Below are positions 49,362 to 60,379 of a stretch of 64,000 nucleotides of DNA, one piece after another (within the stretch, counting starts at the first letter, position 1; every line of letters starts with the position of its first letter). The stretch is from assembly GCA_047495785.1 (NCBI GenBank), contig JBLDXI010000003.1, positions 2,976,001 through 3,040,000 on the forward strand, given 5' to 3'. The stretch is from Lepidodermella squamata (taxonomy: Eukaryota; Gastrotricha). Position numbers and translations under genes: made by a program. The notes under the pieces were generated by a model that had not been told where the DNA came from, made no database searches, and saw nothing but the letters and a program-made list of their open reading frames with translations.

Positions 49362-49670
49362 TCACAAATCGCCTTGGCAAATGATCAAAAAGTTTGCGCA
49401 TAAGCAGCAACAGCCGGAAATAGCTGAGCCTAGCAATACAAAGTAGCTGCAACAGTTTCCGGAGGGGTCGTTTTTACTCTTCGCAATCACGTAATAATTC
49501 CCAGCCGAACTATTCATTTCCAGTAAATGATCTCGCCTCTCAAGGGACAAGCTGTCGAAAGGTCAAAACCGAGTATTAGGCAACCTTTGTTTATTAAGTT
49601 GAAATATTCCTTACTCCTCAGTTGCTATGAGCGGACTGGATGACTCTGTCTGCAGCAAATAATTTTCCAT
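49362..49670 (-). CDS. Small Cys-rich membrane protein, 81 aa
   Basis: Exon 1 49615-49670 and exon 2 49362-49551 join in phase 2. The protein has a polar N-terminal half and a hydrophobic C-terminal third carrying seven cysteines (Asn-Cys-Cys-Ser-Tyr-Phe, Gly-Cys-Cys-Cys-Leu-Cys). It resembles the 31758 protein in the Ser-Leu-Glu-(Lys/Arg) start and the Cys-rich tail. Multiple palmitoylation is plausible. The first-exon ATG replaces a TTG-initiated frame. It closes the array on the right. Confidence 0.65.
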
Positions 49671-51481
49671 AAATTTATTTTAAATAAAATATAATTCTTT
49701 CTTGATCAGGCTTCCATCTCTCGTTTTTAAGGCCTTCTTAGGGTGAATCAAGCGAATTTAACTTCCTGCAATATGTTTTATTTCTATGACTAATATGAAA
49801 AATATGCCTGAAAAAAATTGAAAATAGTGTACTGAACAAGGGCAGCATCTCCGCGCGTGGTATTAGCTTTGATGATTAATGGACCAGATGACGGATTAAC
49901 GCGGTATAATGAACAAACAACCAATGGCCAGTTTATCGATCGCGCTGAGACATCAACGCGTCTTTTTATGTTGTTGTTTACTTGAAATTTCAGTCTTCGC
50001 AAAACAGGAAATTTTTTCTTAATTCCGAGCGACATCTTTTTGGACAATTTCTGCGATTTTTCTTGTAAATTTCGAGGTTAGTGCGGTTAGCATTTCCGCT
50101 CTTGAGAATTGTTCCCGCCGATATGTATGAATCATCATTTTCCGTTATAATCTCGCACCATCATTCGCTATTAGCAGTTCAATCGATTTTAGGGATCTGT
50201 TTTTCTTGAGCCTATAAATCCAGGAGTAGGCTGAGTGGGGGAGCGGAAATCTAATCTGAGTGTACCCCAGCCTAGTAATTACTAATGATCACCAGATTTC
50301 AATCGTGTTGGTTCCGGCCTTATATTATTATTAGGTTCATTCGTTTTTCCCAAAATCATATTTTTTCAACTAGCCAAATGCAAGAAAATGCGATCGGATT
50401 AAAATCTGAGATACAGATTTTCTATTTGGTACAAAAAATCTATCTATAGCTGTAAAATCATAAAATCGCTTATTTCATGCTTTCCTTAATAGTAAACTTC
50501 CTTAAAAAGAACAAAAGTCCAAAGTTTAACGATATCTTCGGACTGCGCGCTTTGATGTCAAAGGGCTACTTTCGGATAATGCGGCGGTATTTATGCCAAA
50601 ATAAAATTCGGACAATTCTCTATCGATTGGATATGGAATTCTCACTCACGCGAAAGAATTAATGAAAAATCACCCGCAAACTCAATTTTTTGTATTCATT
50701 CTTAAGCGCCAAGATTTCTCATGGCCATTCCATAGAGAATTTCTGAATTTTATTTGGTAAAAATACCGCCGCGTAAGTAGCCCTTTGAGATCTCGCAGTC
50801 CGAAATTCCCTATAAATTGTCCATTTTTCTAGGAGGCCTAGAAAAAATAAGCCGCGAGAATCCGTGGTGAGTCATTTTTTGAGTGGCTTCACATAGGATT
50901 ATTTTATATATAAAAAAGCTTTTAAACCTTGAAGTCCCTATAAATTGTTAACTTTTTTACTCCACTAATGACGCATTTCATTGAGGAATTTACGCGTAAA
51001 TCAAGTCTTTTAGATTCAGACATTTTGACGTATTTCAGATTGCTCCATGACAGAAAATTCAATAATAATACAATTAACGTAATATTCCTACTATAGCGTT
51101 CGTTGGCTGACTTTCTTGCGCGTTTTTTTTCCTCACTTGTGTAGCCGACAATTAGTCGAAGGAGAAGGAAAATATTTTCCATGCACCAATACGGCTTATT
51201 ATTGCGGGCCGCGCGTGGTTGCTACGGCGCTCATTTCCCGCCGCCTTAATTAGGCGCGCGCGTGATGCGCCGCGCTCTTTTCGAAACGCGCAGGTGGCAT
51301 TGGCTTGCTTTTGCGCTGATGATCAGTGCTCGAAAACGTGTTGCCACCTACTTCGAAGGCTAATTTCGCAACAGTACTTAAACGCCCATCCAACACTCCT
51401 CCCATTCATATCATTTTTTTCACGCGAAACTTTATTCTATATAGGCGAGTCTTTTGTAAAAGATTTTTACATTTTCTCACT
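49671..51481. other. Gene-free stretch with a hairpin repeat and a GC-rich promoter
   Basis: No gene seen up to 51180. From 51205 to 51330 the sequence turns GC- and CpG-rich (GGGCCGCGCGTGG, GGCGCGCGCGTGATGCGCCG), and a TATATAGG box lies at 51437, about 45 bp before the next ATG, so this is the likely promoter of the 51482 gene. The short frames at 51219-51485 fall in it. Confidence 0.45.
50535..50825. repeat. Inverted repeat with ~110-bp arms
   Basis: 50538-50650 (CGGACTGCG, CAAAGGGCTACTT, GCGGCGGTATTT, AATAAAATTC, AATTCTCTAT) is matched in reverse complement by about 50705-50820 with a few mismatches. It has the structure of a foldback MITE or an RNA hairpin. No coding content. Confidence 0.7.
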
Positions 51482-51887
51482 ATGAATTCGAGCGTTTTCG
51501 CTGTCGTTCTATCGCTTCTATCGCTGGCGACGTTGGGCTATTGTGCCGAGAAAGATGCCGATAGCCAGAAGAAGAACGAATTATTCGCGCCTGCCCAGGA
51601 AGAAGCGGCTAAATCCCCCTTCAGCACGAAAGAGCTCGAACATTTGTCGGATGTTGAACTTCAAACCCTTCAAGACAGCCTTGTTTCGTGGATCGAAGAC
51701 AACTTGGGCGCGACAACAGAGGCTGCCTGCAATAAATGCTTCAGGGTAAGCAAATTATTGAACAAATTATTGAATTTTTTATATCAATTTCTCCTTTCAG
51801 ATGAAGCGATCATTCGGTAGAAAGTGTTTGAATCTACCTGTTATGGAGCGAATGAACATGTTGGAGGACCACGGCTGCAGTTTCTAG
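51482..51887 (+). CDS. Secreted protein of unknown family, 116 aa
   Basis: Exons 51482-51745 and 51801-51887 join in phase 0. A clear signal peptide (about 1-20, ending Gly-Tyr-Cys-Ala) is followed by an acidic, Lys-containing stretch and a helix-forming segment, then four cysteines in Ala-Cys-Asn-Lys-Cys-Phe-Arg, Arg-Lys-Cys-Leu-Asn and the last residues His-Gly-Cys-Ser-Phe. A dibasic Met-Lys-Arg-Ser-Phe-Gly-Arg-Lys lies between the cysteine pairs. The layout could be a hormone-like precursor with a Cys-rich C-terminal peptide, or a small secreted effector; I recognise no family. A longer frame from 51326 lies in the promoter and is unlikely. Confidence 0.65.
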
Positions 51888-52380
51888 TTCTTCAAGATCT
51901 ATAAAAATCTATAAAAAAAATCATTGCTAAAACTGGTATTTTCCATTTCATCATCATCATCATCATTTCTCATTGTTGTTATTGAATACTGGACATAATA
52001 ACTTTTTGTAACAGCCAAATTATATATTTATATAAAAAAAGATGATCGGTACATTACCTTTTTTTTTATTACACACATCTGATATCAGGCAAAACGATAC
52101 TATTTTATCAAAATATTATTGTTACGAACTGGAATAAAGCTTTTTTTAGGTGTGCTGGGTTTTGTTGCATATAGCCTTCAGGTAACCGCTGCGTGATTGT
52201 TTCCAGAGGTGTATTTTCATGTGTGTTTACAAATCGTGAAAATGCGCCTCAACAAGGCAAATCGCCTGTAATTCGTGGTGCTAAATCATCATCATCCGCA
52301 TTCTCCGTTCATTTTTCATCCGAATTCTCGTTTTTTTTTATATTTTTTATCAGCCGAACTTGACCCGTCTTGAACAGGAA
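51888..52380. other. Spacer between two plus-strand genes
   Basis: A CATCAT microsatellite near 51950-51965 and AATAAA near 52132 are seen. No gene. Confidence 0.35.
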
Positions 52381-53207
52381 ATGCGCAGTGATTTTTGCCG
52401 CCTTTCAATCATTATTCTGCTAGGTAATTTATTTTTCATAAATTTTTTCATTTTTTATTAGTGTCCCATTTCTTATTTTTAGTCGGATTTTTTCGAGAAA
52501 TTTCCGCCGCTGCTAAGCAAACAAATTCGAAAAAGGAAAACGCGGAAGGCGCGAAACAAAAGGACCACTACGCGAAATGTCTCGAAACGCATACAAAACA
52601 CCACAAGGACCATTTCGCGTTGTACAAGGAAACCAAGGCGAAATACGTCGAGTTGAAAACTGATTTCAAGCTAAAAACCGATCAACTCGCGTTGATTTAC
52701 AAGAAAAAACGAGCGGAGGTCTGCACTAAGGACGATGAAGATACGATTCATATAGAACACGATTTCACCTGGTATACTTGGGGTTCGATTATTAGGAATT
52801 CTAAAGACGACTCAAAGGCCCCTTCTGTCCCGCCGAAGAAGGATCCTGAGGTCCCAAAAGCGCCTGTCAAGCCTGAAATCGAAGCGAATCATGACCCGGA
52901 GCCTGTTGCTAAGGAAACAAATGATGTTGCTAAGGACGCTAAACCCGAGCCGGAAAAGCCTGTCGAAGCTAGACCGGAGCCGGAAAAGTCACCAAAACCA
53001 CCGAAGCAGAAGACGAAAAAGGACATTTCTCCTGAATCTGTCGAAAAAGCTGGATCAGATTTGGAACGCAAAGTATCGGATGACAAGGCTGTGGAGAAAC
53101 CTGATGACTCTAAGGACGAAGCTGCGTCCAAGTGCTCTTGCTCCTCCTCATCAACACCGGCCGCCAACAGTAATGAAGGAAAAAAAGCGAAGAAATCTGA
53201 GCTTTAG
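52381..53207 (+). CDS. Secreted Lys/Glu/Pro-rich protein, 255 aa
   Basis: Exon 1 52381-52423 and exon 2 52483-53207 join in phase 1. The first 25 residues form a signal peptide (Leu-Ser-Ile-Ile-Ile-Leu-Leu-Val-Gly-Phe). Residues about 30-115 form a highly charged, probably helical region bounded by two cysteines (Ala-Lys-Cys-Leu-Glu and Glu-Val-Cys-Thr-Lys). From about 120 on it is a low-complexity Pro/Glu/Lys/Val stretch with repeats such as Lys-Pro-Glu-Pro-Glu-Lys-Pro, and a Cys-Ser-Cys before a Ser run near the end. No family recognised. The start is supported by the signal peptide that only the spliced form has. Confidence 0.65.
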
Positions 53208-53494
53208 ATGGTAATTATTAGCTCAAAGGACTGCAGTGCAGCAAATAATAATAAATAATTATTATTATCATCCCCTTTTACTCATTACAGCTCATTAATT
53301 ATTATAACAACCTCGGTCAGTGATCAATAAATGTCCTTATATTATCATCTCATGTTCCGAAAATCTTAATTATTTATTATTTAATTATCCATATCGCTAA
53401 GATGATTCAGTCTGATGGCAAGGATACGTAACAAAAACAGAAAACAGCGATTTTTTGTTTACGAAATATTTTTCTAAGGTATTATTTGAAAGAT

Positions 53495-56400
53495 TCAGGA
53501 GAAGCGACGGCGAATGCATTGAAACCTGATTGCCCAAGCATTATCGGCCAAACAAAATACACTCGCCGATCCGAACATCATCTGGAATAAAAAAAATCAG
53601 AATTAAGAATATGAATGAAAAATCGGATTTAAATCGTATTTTTTTTAATATTTTCAAAACTAAAAAATGTGATGATCCAGCCCAAATACTTCCAATTTTT
53701 TGCGATTTCGGTCATTTCCTTATCGATAATTTTTCAATATTGACCTCTAGATTGCTAATATCAGAAAAATAACTACTTGGAATTGATATCGGCTCTGCAC
53801 TATAAGAGTTAGGAATCATACTAAAAAACTGAGATTTTAAGGAGAATGTTCAACTTGAAAAGTTGATTTTGGAAAAATCTAGAGCTGAATCCTCAAATTT
53901 AGGGCTGGAACCTTTATTGAAAGTTCGATAAATACTTACATAGCCCTTTTCGCAAGCGTAAGTGACTTCATCGCCAATGTAGCCAATATCCGAAGTTGGA
54001 TCTTTGAATTTTCGCCGTATTTCCCGAGCATTTTCGATCACCAGAGGTTGGCCACATTGCAGTTCAACGTCATCTGTCTCGTCCAAGTTCAGAGGCTGGC
54101 ACGTGAATTCAACGTTCCAACTGAGGTCGCCCAGGCATTTAGCCTTGCCAAGTCCGTTCATTATTGTGCCCTTCTTGCACGTGTAATTGACCTCATCGCC
54201 TGGGATGCTAGGCGTATCGGCCGGATAAGACCGGCTCTGCTCGATAGCATTGTCCAATTTTGGCGGCTGACCACATGAATAGACGTTTGGCAGGTCGATT
54301 ATAGGAGCTTGAAAAATTTGAAAAATTAAAATTAAAAATTTGAAAATAATTCGAAAAATAATTTCGATATGTAGAAATAAAAATGAAGAATTATTTAATA
54401 AATACAAAATTTAAATAAAACTGAAAAATTTAGAATTTTCGGCGATTTTTAGCCATTATTGAAAATTTAATTAATTAATTAACTAATTATTGAAAACTCA
54501 CGACGTGGAGCAGCTTCTGGGACGCAATCCGGATCTTTAGTGCTCCAGACACCTTTATTACAGCTAACAATAATTCGCCAGGTAAAGTCCGGTGCCCGAT
54601 AGCCATCGATGCATTGAAAAACAATGACATCACCATCTTCGGGGATCGAACCAAGCGTGTTAGTTTGACTGTAGACAACGGCGTACTTCGGCTGTATAAC
54701 CTCGCATGGGATTTTTCGTAATTCGCATGACGGCAATCGCGACCAAGTTCCATCGTAGCGGCACGTGACTCGGGCTTCGTCTGGCAAGCCGCGAATTTCG
54801 TAGCCATCGTAACAGCCGTAAGTTATTGAATCGCCGGGTCGAGCTTCCCCGTAAAATGTTCGCTTAACCTCATAGCCGTAAGGCGGCGATCGGGGAGAGA
54901 AGCGGCATAGAGGAGCTCGGGTTTGGGACATGAATGACCCAGGAGTTGTTGTAACTGAAATTTGAAAAATATTTTTCAATTTTTCAAAAAATCGATCCCA
55001 AGGCTTTAGAGAAAAAATAGCCTAATATGGACTTTTTTCAAAAGGAGACATTTCCTAATTATTCATGAAAATTAGACGCTTCACGTAAATTTTTTAAATA
55101 ATTTTCTTCATTCTATTTCAAGATAGAAAATCCATCAGATAAGGTTTGGCGAATTTTCCAAATATTTTACAAAAAAATTCGAAAAATGCGTTTAATTGAA
55201 AACGGGTCGCCTTAATTTCACCAGTGTTTCTCTTAGCTTTTTAATTTTTAATTTCACACCATCCTCCTTAAAATACGGGATTCACACATTTTATCTGCGA
55301 GTTTGAAGTCTTTCTAGAATCGGGATCTATTTTATCAATAACAGCTTATGATTATATTATGATCAGGAAAAAGAATCGTGAAAATTGGAATTTTAGCCTG
55401 GACGCCTAATTTTAGAGCTGGACCCTTAAAGTAAAAAGATGTCCGAAAACGTCAATTTCAAATTTTCCCGAACCTATTTTCTCTTTAAGGATCGAATCCT
55501 ACCTGTTACATATGTTCTCCTGTCGACAACGCATTGCGGCAACGCAGACCATTGAGCTGGCTCGGGTTCCATACAAGAAACCCTAGCATAGGATCCAATT
55601 CTCAGCCGATAACCAGGCTTACAAGAATACTCAACAACATCCCCGATCCAACTGACATCTTCATAAGACTGGAAAACGACCTCAGCATTGGGGACATAAG
55701 GCGGCTTCCTACCACATGATAACCCATCAACTGGCCCATTATTTGCCGAAGTAGTCGTAGCTGGGCTGGTTGAAGTCCTGATGGTTGTAGTAGGCGTTGT
55801 AGTTGCCGCCAAACTCGAACTGACAGTAACTACAGCCGTTGAAGCTGGGGTTGTAGTAGTTGTTGTAGTGGTTGTAGTCGATGTGGTAGAGGTAGTGGTT
55901 GTAGTGCCCTGGTCGTTGCTTATCACGATTTGAAGCGCCGGGTTCCTCGCACTGGGTATCAGCGACAACTCACCCCCTACCCTCAATTGATTAATAACCT
56001 TAAGATCAGGCTCGGCAAACTGCCCGACATAGGTGTTATACTGACTAGCAGTCGAGTCGAAAATCCCCATGTAGGGTATAACCTGGTCTGAAACCGGGGT
56101 GTTAGCGCTGTCGTAGAAGTACCCGAAAACATCGCCGGTCGAGACTAGTAAATCGCCAGGGTTCAAATTGATTGTCCTAATCGCCGGCGATCCAGCTGGA
56201 ACATCGATTGCGTAAGAAGTGACTAGTTTATAATAAGCAGTTGCGAGTCGAAGTGGCTTGAAAATGCCTAGATAGACGCGGCGAGGCGTGGCCGTTGACC
56301 CGAGGACACCGTGAGATATCGTAATAATCGAACCGTCGCAGGGTGACTGCAAAAAGTCGAAAATTTGAACGTAACTGCTAAGGAAGGCGTAGTTTTTTAA

Positions 56401-56496
56401 GGTAGCTGGAATCGTGCCAACTGTTCCGCATATCGTCTGTGCGGAAATCGCCGGTACATTGGACAAAACGATGACCAGGCTGGTCAGTAGGTTCAT
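53495..56496 (-). CDS. Secreted mucin-like protein with five sushi (CCP) domains, 633 aa (tandem copy 1)
   Basis: Exons in coding order are 55503-56496, 54502-54954, 53940-54307 and 53495-53581 (phases 1, 1, 0). Signal peptide 1-19; an unrecognised domain of about 170 residues with two cysteines; a Thr/Ser-rich mucin-type linker (about 200-255); then five CCP modules, each with four Cys and a Trp before the last Cys. The last module is split by an intron, and its end lies in the small exon at 53495-53581, which has no convenient ORF signal. Sushi modules bind other proteins, as in complement regulators and synaptic organisers. The gene parallels the neighbour at 56907 in every module. Alternative ends at 53850 would cut the last sushi domain in half. 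Confidence 0.8.
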
Positions 56497-56689
56497 CGCA
56501 ATCTCATTCTCTTCATACTATTATTTCTCTAACAGCCGTGTGTTTTGGTATAGCGTAAAAATACTCTTTGAGCAGACTTTGTTTTAAGGTGGCGCCGAAA
56601 AATCGATGGCCGAAAGAGCAACGCGACGTTGTTTTATCGACGTTTCCCTCCCCATTTCAAATCAGCGATAATTATTCGCGCGTGTTTAT

Positions 56690-56790
56690 GTGTGAGTGGG
56701 AGCGCTTCCAAGGTGAGCACAGCGTGACGTCATATCACTTTGATCGAGCGATTGATCGCTCGCACTTTAGACAGGGCGTGACACCGATTT
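56690..56790. promoter_or_regulatory. Upstream region with a CRE-like TGACGTCA site
   Basis: GCGTGACGTCATATCAC at about 56723-56739 contains the palindromic bZIP site TGACGTCA, followed by a second palindrome, GATCGAGCGATTGATCGCTC. It lies about 230 bp before the start of the 53495-56496 gene and 120 bp after the end of the 56907 gene, so it most likely serves the former. Confidence 0.4.
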
Positions 56791-56906
56791 TTTTTACAAT
56801 AATAATAGTGGGTGCATATCAGTGCGACGTAAACAAAAATTATCCACAATTTTTATTAGTATCACTTCAACGATTTTATAAAATTTTTGGAAAAAAATGA
56901 CCTAGG

Positions 56907-59198
56907 TCAGACGCCTCTCGGGACACATCGGAATCTGACTGACCAGGTATAATCGGCAGTGCAGAAAACGTTTCCAGATCCGACCATCGCCTAAAATAAA
57001 TCAATTAAATCCGCAAAAAATTGAAAAAATCGAATTTTTACGTAATATCGAAGGCAAATATATGAGACAAAATCCCCAACTTTTCCGGCTGTATTAGCCG
57101 AGCTGACCCGCGTGTCTACAACGGCGTTTTCGATAGATGGTGGCAGGCCGCAGCTGTCCTTCGTACCTGAGCCTGATTGCCGAACACAATCGAATTCAAT
57201 GCTCCACTGTAGATCGCCGAGACATTTCGCCTCGCCGTTGCCTCGCATCGAGTAGCCGGGTAAACATGCGTAAAGCACGGAATCGCCTGGCTTACTTTGA
57301 TAACCGCTGAACCATGACCGGCGACTCTCGACTGCGTTCAATAATTTAGGCGGATCGCCGCAGGTGTACCAAGGATCAGCTGGTGGAGAACCTAAAAAAA
57401 ATGAATTAATAAAAAAATAATTAATAACTTATTTTATCGAAAATTATTAAAATTAAAAATTTGAAATTTAGATTGAAATTTTAAATGAATAAAATTAATT
57501 CTTTCTAATTTTAGAAATTAATTTTAAATTAAGTTTATTGACAAAATTTGCCAACCTGATGGTACGGTGTTTGATACGCATCGTGGCTGTTCGTTATCCC
57601 AAGTTCCGAAATTGCAGGTCACAGTAATAAATCGGCCATCTCCATTTCGATTTCCACCGAGCAAATTGTTGTTATAACCAGTGAGGCATAAATAAGTGAT
57701 AGTATCGCCATCAAGAGCTCGCTGTCCCAAGATGAATGACTGGTTGTAGAGGATGGCATTGGTCGCTTTCGGTTGGGAATCGCAGGATCGTCGATTTTTG
57801 ACGCAAATTGGTAATTGTGACCAAGTTCCGTTTTCGAAGCAGATCACATTAGCGCCATTCACGCCGCTTATATCGAAGCCGTACAGGCAGCGGTATACTA
57901 TGACGTCACCTGGGAAAGCCTCGCCTCGGAATGTACGCCTTTCCTCGCCACCATTGAGAATTAAACCAGGAGATGGGGGACACCTGGCGCCTTTAAAAAA
58001 ATCGAGAAAAATTCCAAAAATTTCTTAGTTTGAAGTAAACTCACTCGGCTGTGTTTTTGGTGCCATGGTGGTTGTAGTTATTGGTGGCCATACTAGGAAA
58101 TTTAAAAAAAAATTAATTATGGCAAAATTAATTAAAAAATAAAATTAATCAATTACCTCAAAAATAATCAAAAAATTGTCTTTTACATTTTTTATATTTT
58201 TCAAAAATTAGGTAAAAATAAATAAATAAATTGTTTGAATCACCTATGATTCTGCGAGTCGTAGTTGTCGGACCCTGAGGTATGCAAATCGGCAATTCAG
58301 ACCACCGCCTCGCTCCATTGCACGTGACCCGATAATACGCACCAATAAACACGCGATAATTATCATTACACGAATATTCAATAGTATCGCCAACCCACGC
58401 CCAGGGCGTGTCAAATGACTGAAATGTGATGTAAGCGTTCGCCACAACCGGAGCTGGCCCACATCCGTTTCCGTAATCAGGCGTAGTCGGCTCGGTAACC
58501 GGCTCCGGGGTCGGTTCTTCCGTAGTCGTTGTCGTGGTAGTTGTAGTCGTAGTTGTCGTAGTCGTTGTCGTAGTCGGGAGCTCAGTCGTCAAAGTAATCG
58601 CCAAGGCCATCAACCGACCACTTGGAACAACCGATAACTCACGGCCAACAGCTAGTTGACCTACTTTCGACAGTTCCGGCAGACCGAACTGGCCGACATA
58701 GGTAGAATAGGCCGATGCGGTGTTGCCGAACAGGCCCTGGTACGGCACGACCATGTTCGACTGGTCCGAGTTCCAGTTATCGTAAAAAATTCCGAAAACA
58801 TGGTCTCTATTAACCGGTAAATTACCGATCGGTATATCAATCGTTCGAACCGTTGTACTGCCCAGTAATTGCTCATCCAAAACTGGGACATCGATTGGTA
58901 GGTAATTAACCAATCGGTAATAAATGACTTTCGATAATACAACTTTATCGAAAGCGCCGAGGTAGAAACGAAGGGGTAGATTTTTTCGGCCGATATTTGC
59001 GAAAGTGATTGAGGCGACGTAGCTATCGCATGGCACGACGAGGTAGTCGAAAATTTGAACAAAACTCGATGCAAACGGGTAGTCTTTGATGTTATCCGTA
59101 GGTATATGGCCGAGGATGAACTGGTCCAATTCGCATTGCGCATCGCTTCTTTGAAAATAAATCAATATTTGAAGTAATAAGAGCCAGCTTAAAATCAT
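56907..59198 (-). CDS. Secreted mucin-like protein with five sushi (CCP) domains, 623 aa (tandem copy 2)
   Basis: Exons in coding order are 58244-59198, 58045-58092, 57556-57990, 57042-57391 and 56907-56990 (phases 1, 1, 1, 0). The start at 59198 gives a strong signal peptide ending Ser-Asp-Ala-Gln; the frame is open for 70 more residues upstream without purpose. The order is the same as in copy 1: a ~170-residue N-terminal domain with Tyr-Val-Gly-Gln-Phe near its end, a run of about 18 Thr, CCP1, a short Thr-rich linker (its own 48-nt exon), then CCP2 to CCP5. Copy 1 has the linker and CCP2-3 in one exon, so an intron was lost or gained. TGATAAG lies 64 bp upstream of the ATG at 59261. Confidence 0.8.
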
Positions 59199-60379
59199 GG
59201 TATTTTTGTGAGTTTGTATTGATAAAAGTGTTTTGGTGCCTTTTATCTTCTCACCTTTGATGATAAGATTGCTCCTTTTATTTAACGGCATGCGGGGGGA
59301 AATAATCGATGCGTCATTAGCAGGCGAGGCCCGGCTATTGTTGTAGTTACTTTTTTGTTGTTGATTGCGCTTTCCATTGATCTGTTTTTGGCGACACTGT
59401 GAAAACATGCTACAACGGTAGTGAATGCAATCCGATTGATGATTCAGGTATTATGAGGCCAAACAAGAACGGAGTTGTATTTTGACAAGCGGAATGTAAT
59501 TTTTTTGCAATAATTGGCTAATTAAAAAGGGATCTAAATATTTGCACCAATACATTTCAGGTTCCAGCAATAACTGATGTTCTCAATATTTTGCGGTAGT
59601 TTAATGATTGATAATGATGCCCATTGTGGCTTTCTAATTGAGTCAAAATATTTCCACCACTAATAATGAGGTTCCAGCACTAAATTTAAGCGTCCTGGCG
59701 CTACATTTTTCAGATTTTTTAGATATCGGCGTTTTCGGTTTTTGATCGATATTGAAGCCCTCGTTGAACATAGGATTTTTATTTTAGCTACATGGTGCAC
59801 TAAGCTACGTAGAAAAATTAGCGATGTTGGGTTCCAAGACGGTTGATATCGGGAAAATCACTGATTTGTAAAATCGATACTTGGTATCGATATCGGCTCT
59901 ATAGGATGAAGTATAATTCGTAAACTGACCACTAATAGCGCGAAATACGCGTAATATTAAGGTCTTTCCGTTAGGCATGATAACAAAAAATTTGAGATTC
60001 TAATGAAGACTAAAAATTCGAAACATATATTTAGGGAAATCTGATGCTGGAGTCTCAAATTTAGCGCTGTGACCCTAAATTTAGGGTGCGTACTTGGCTC
60101 ACTCTTTCTTATTTTACCAACCTATGTACCTCAGGTATGTAGAATATTGGCCTCTAAGACTGCTGATGTCGAAAAAATCACTGATTTGTAAAATCGATAA
60201 TTGAAATCGATTTCGGCTCTGCGAGCTCCAAAAACCATTGAAAAACACAATTCCAGAAAATCCCAACTCAATTTTATTGATTTAATGCTAACTTTTCATC
60301 AAATAGTTCATTACAAAGACTAATAACAAATTGAACATCATAATCCTAACAGCTAACGTAATCGAAGCCTTGAAGTCTT
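59199..60379. repeat. Intergenic stretch with a ~90-bp direct repeat
   Basis: Blocks at about 59846-59910 and 60168-60225 share AAAATCACTGATTTGTAAAATCGATA and ATCGAT-x-TCGGCTCT, and a shorter trace is at about 53780. No gene seen. The region ends in the 3' part of the astacin gene. Confidence 0.5.
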
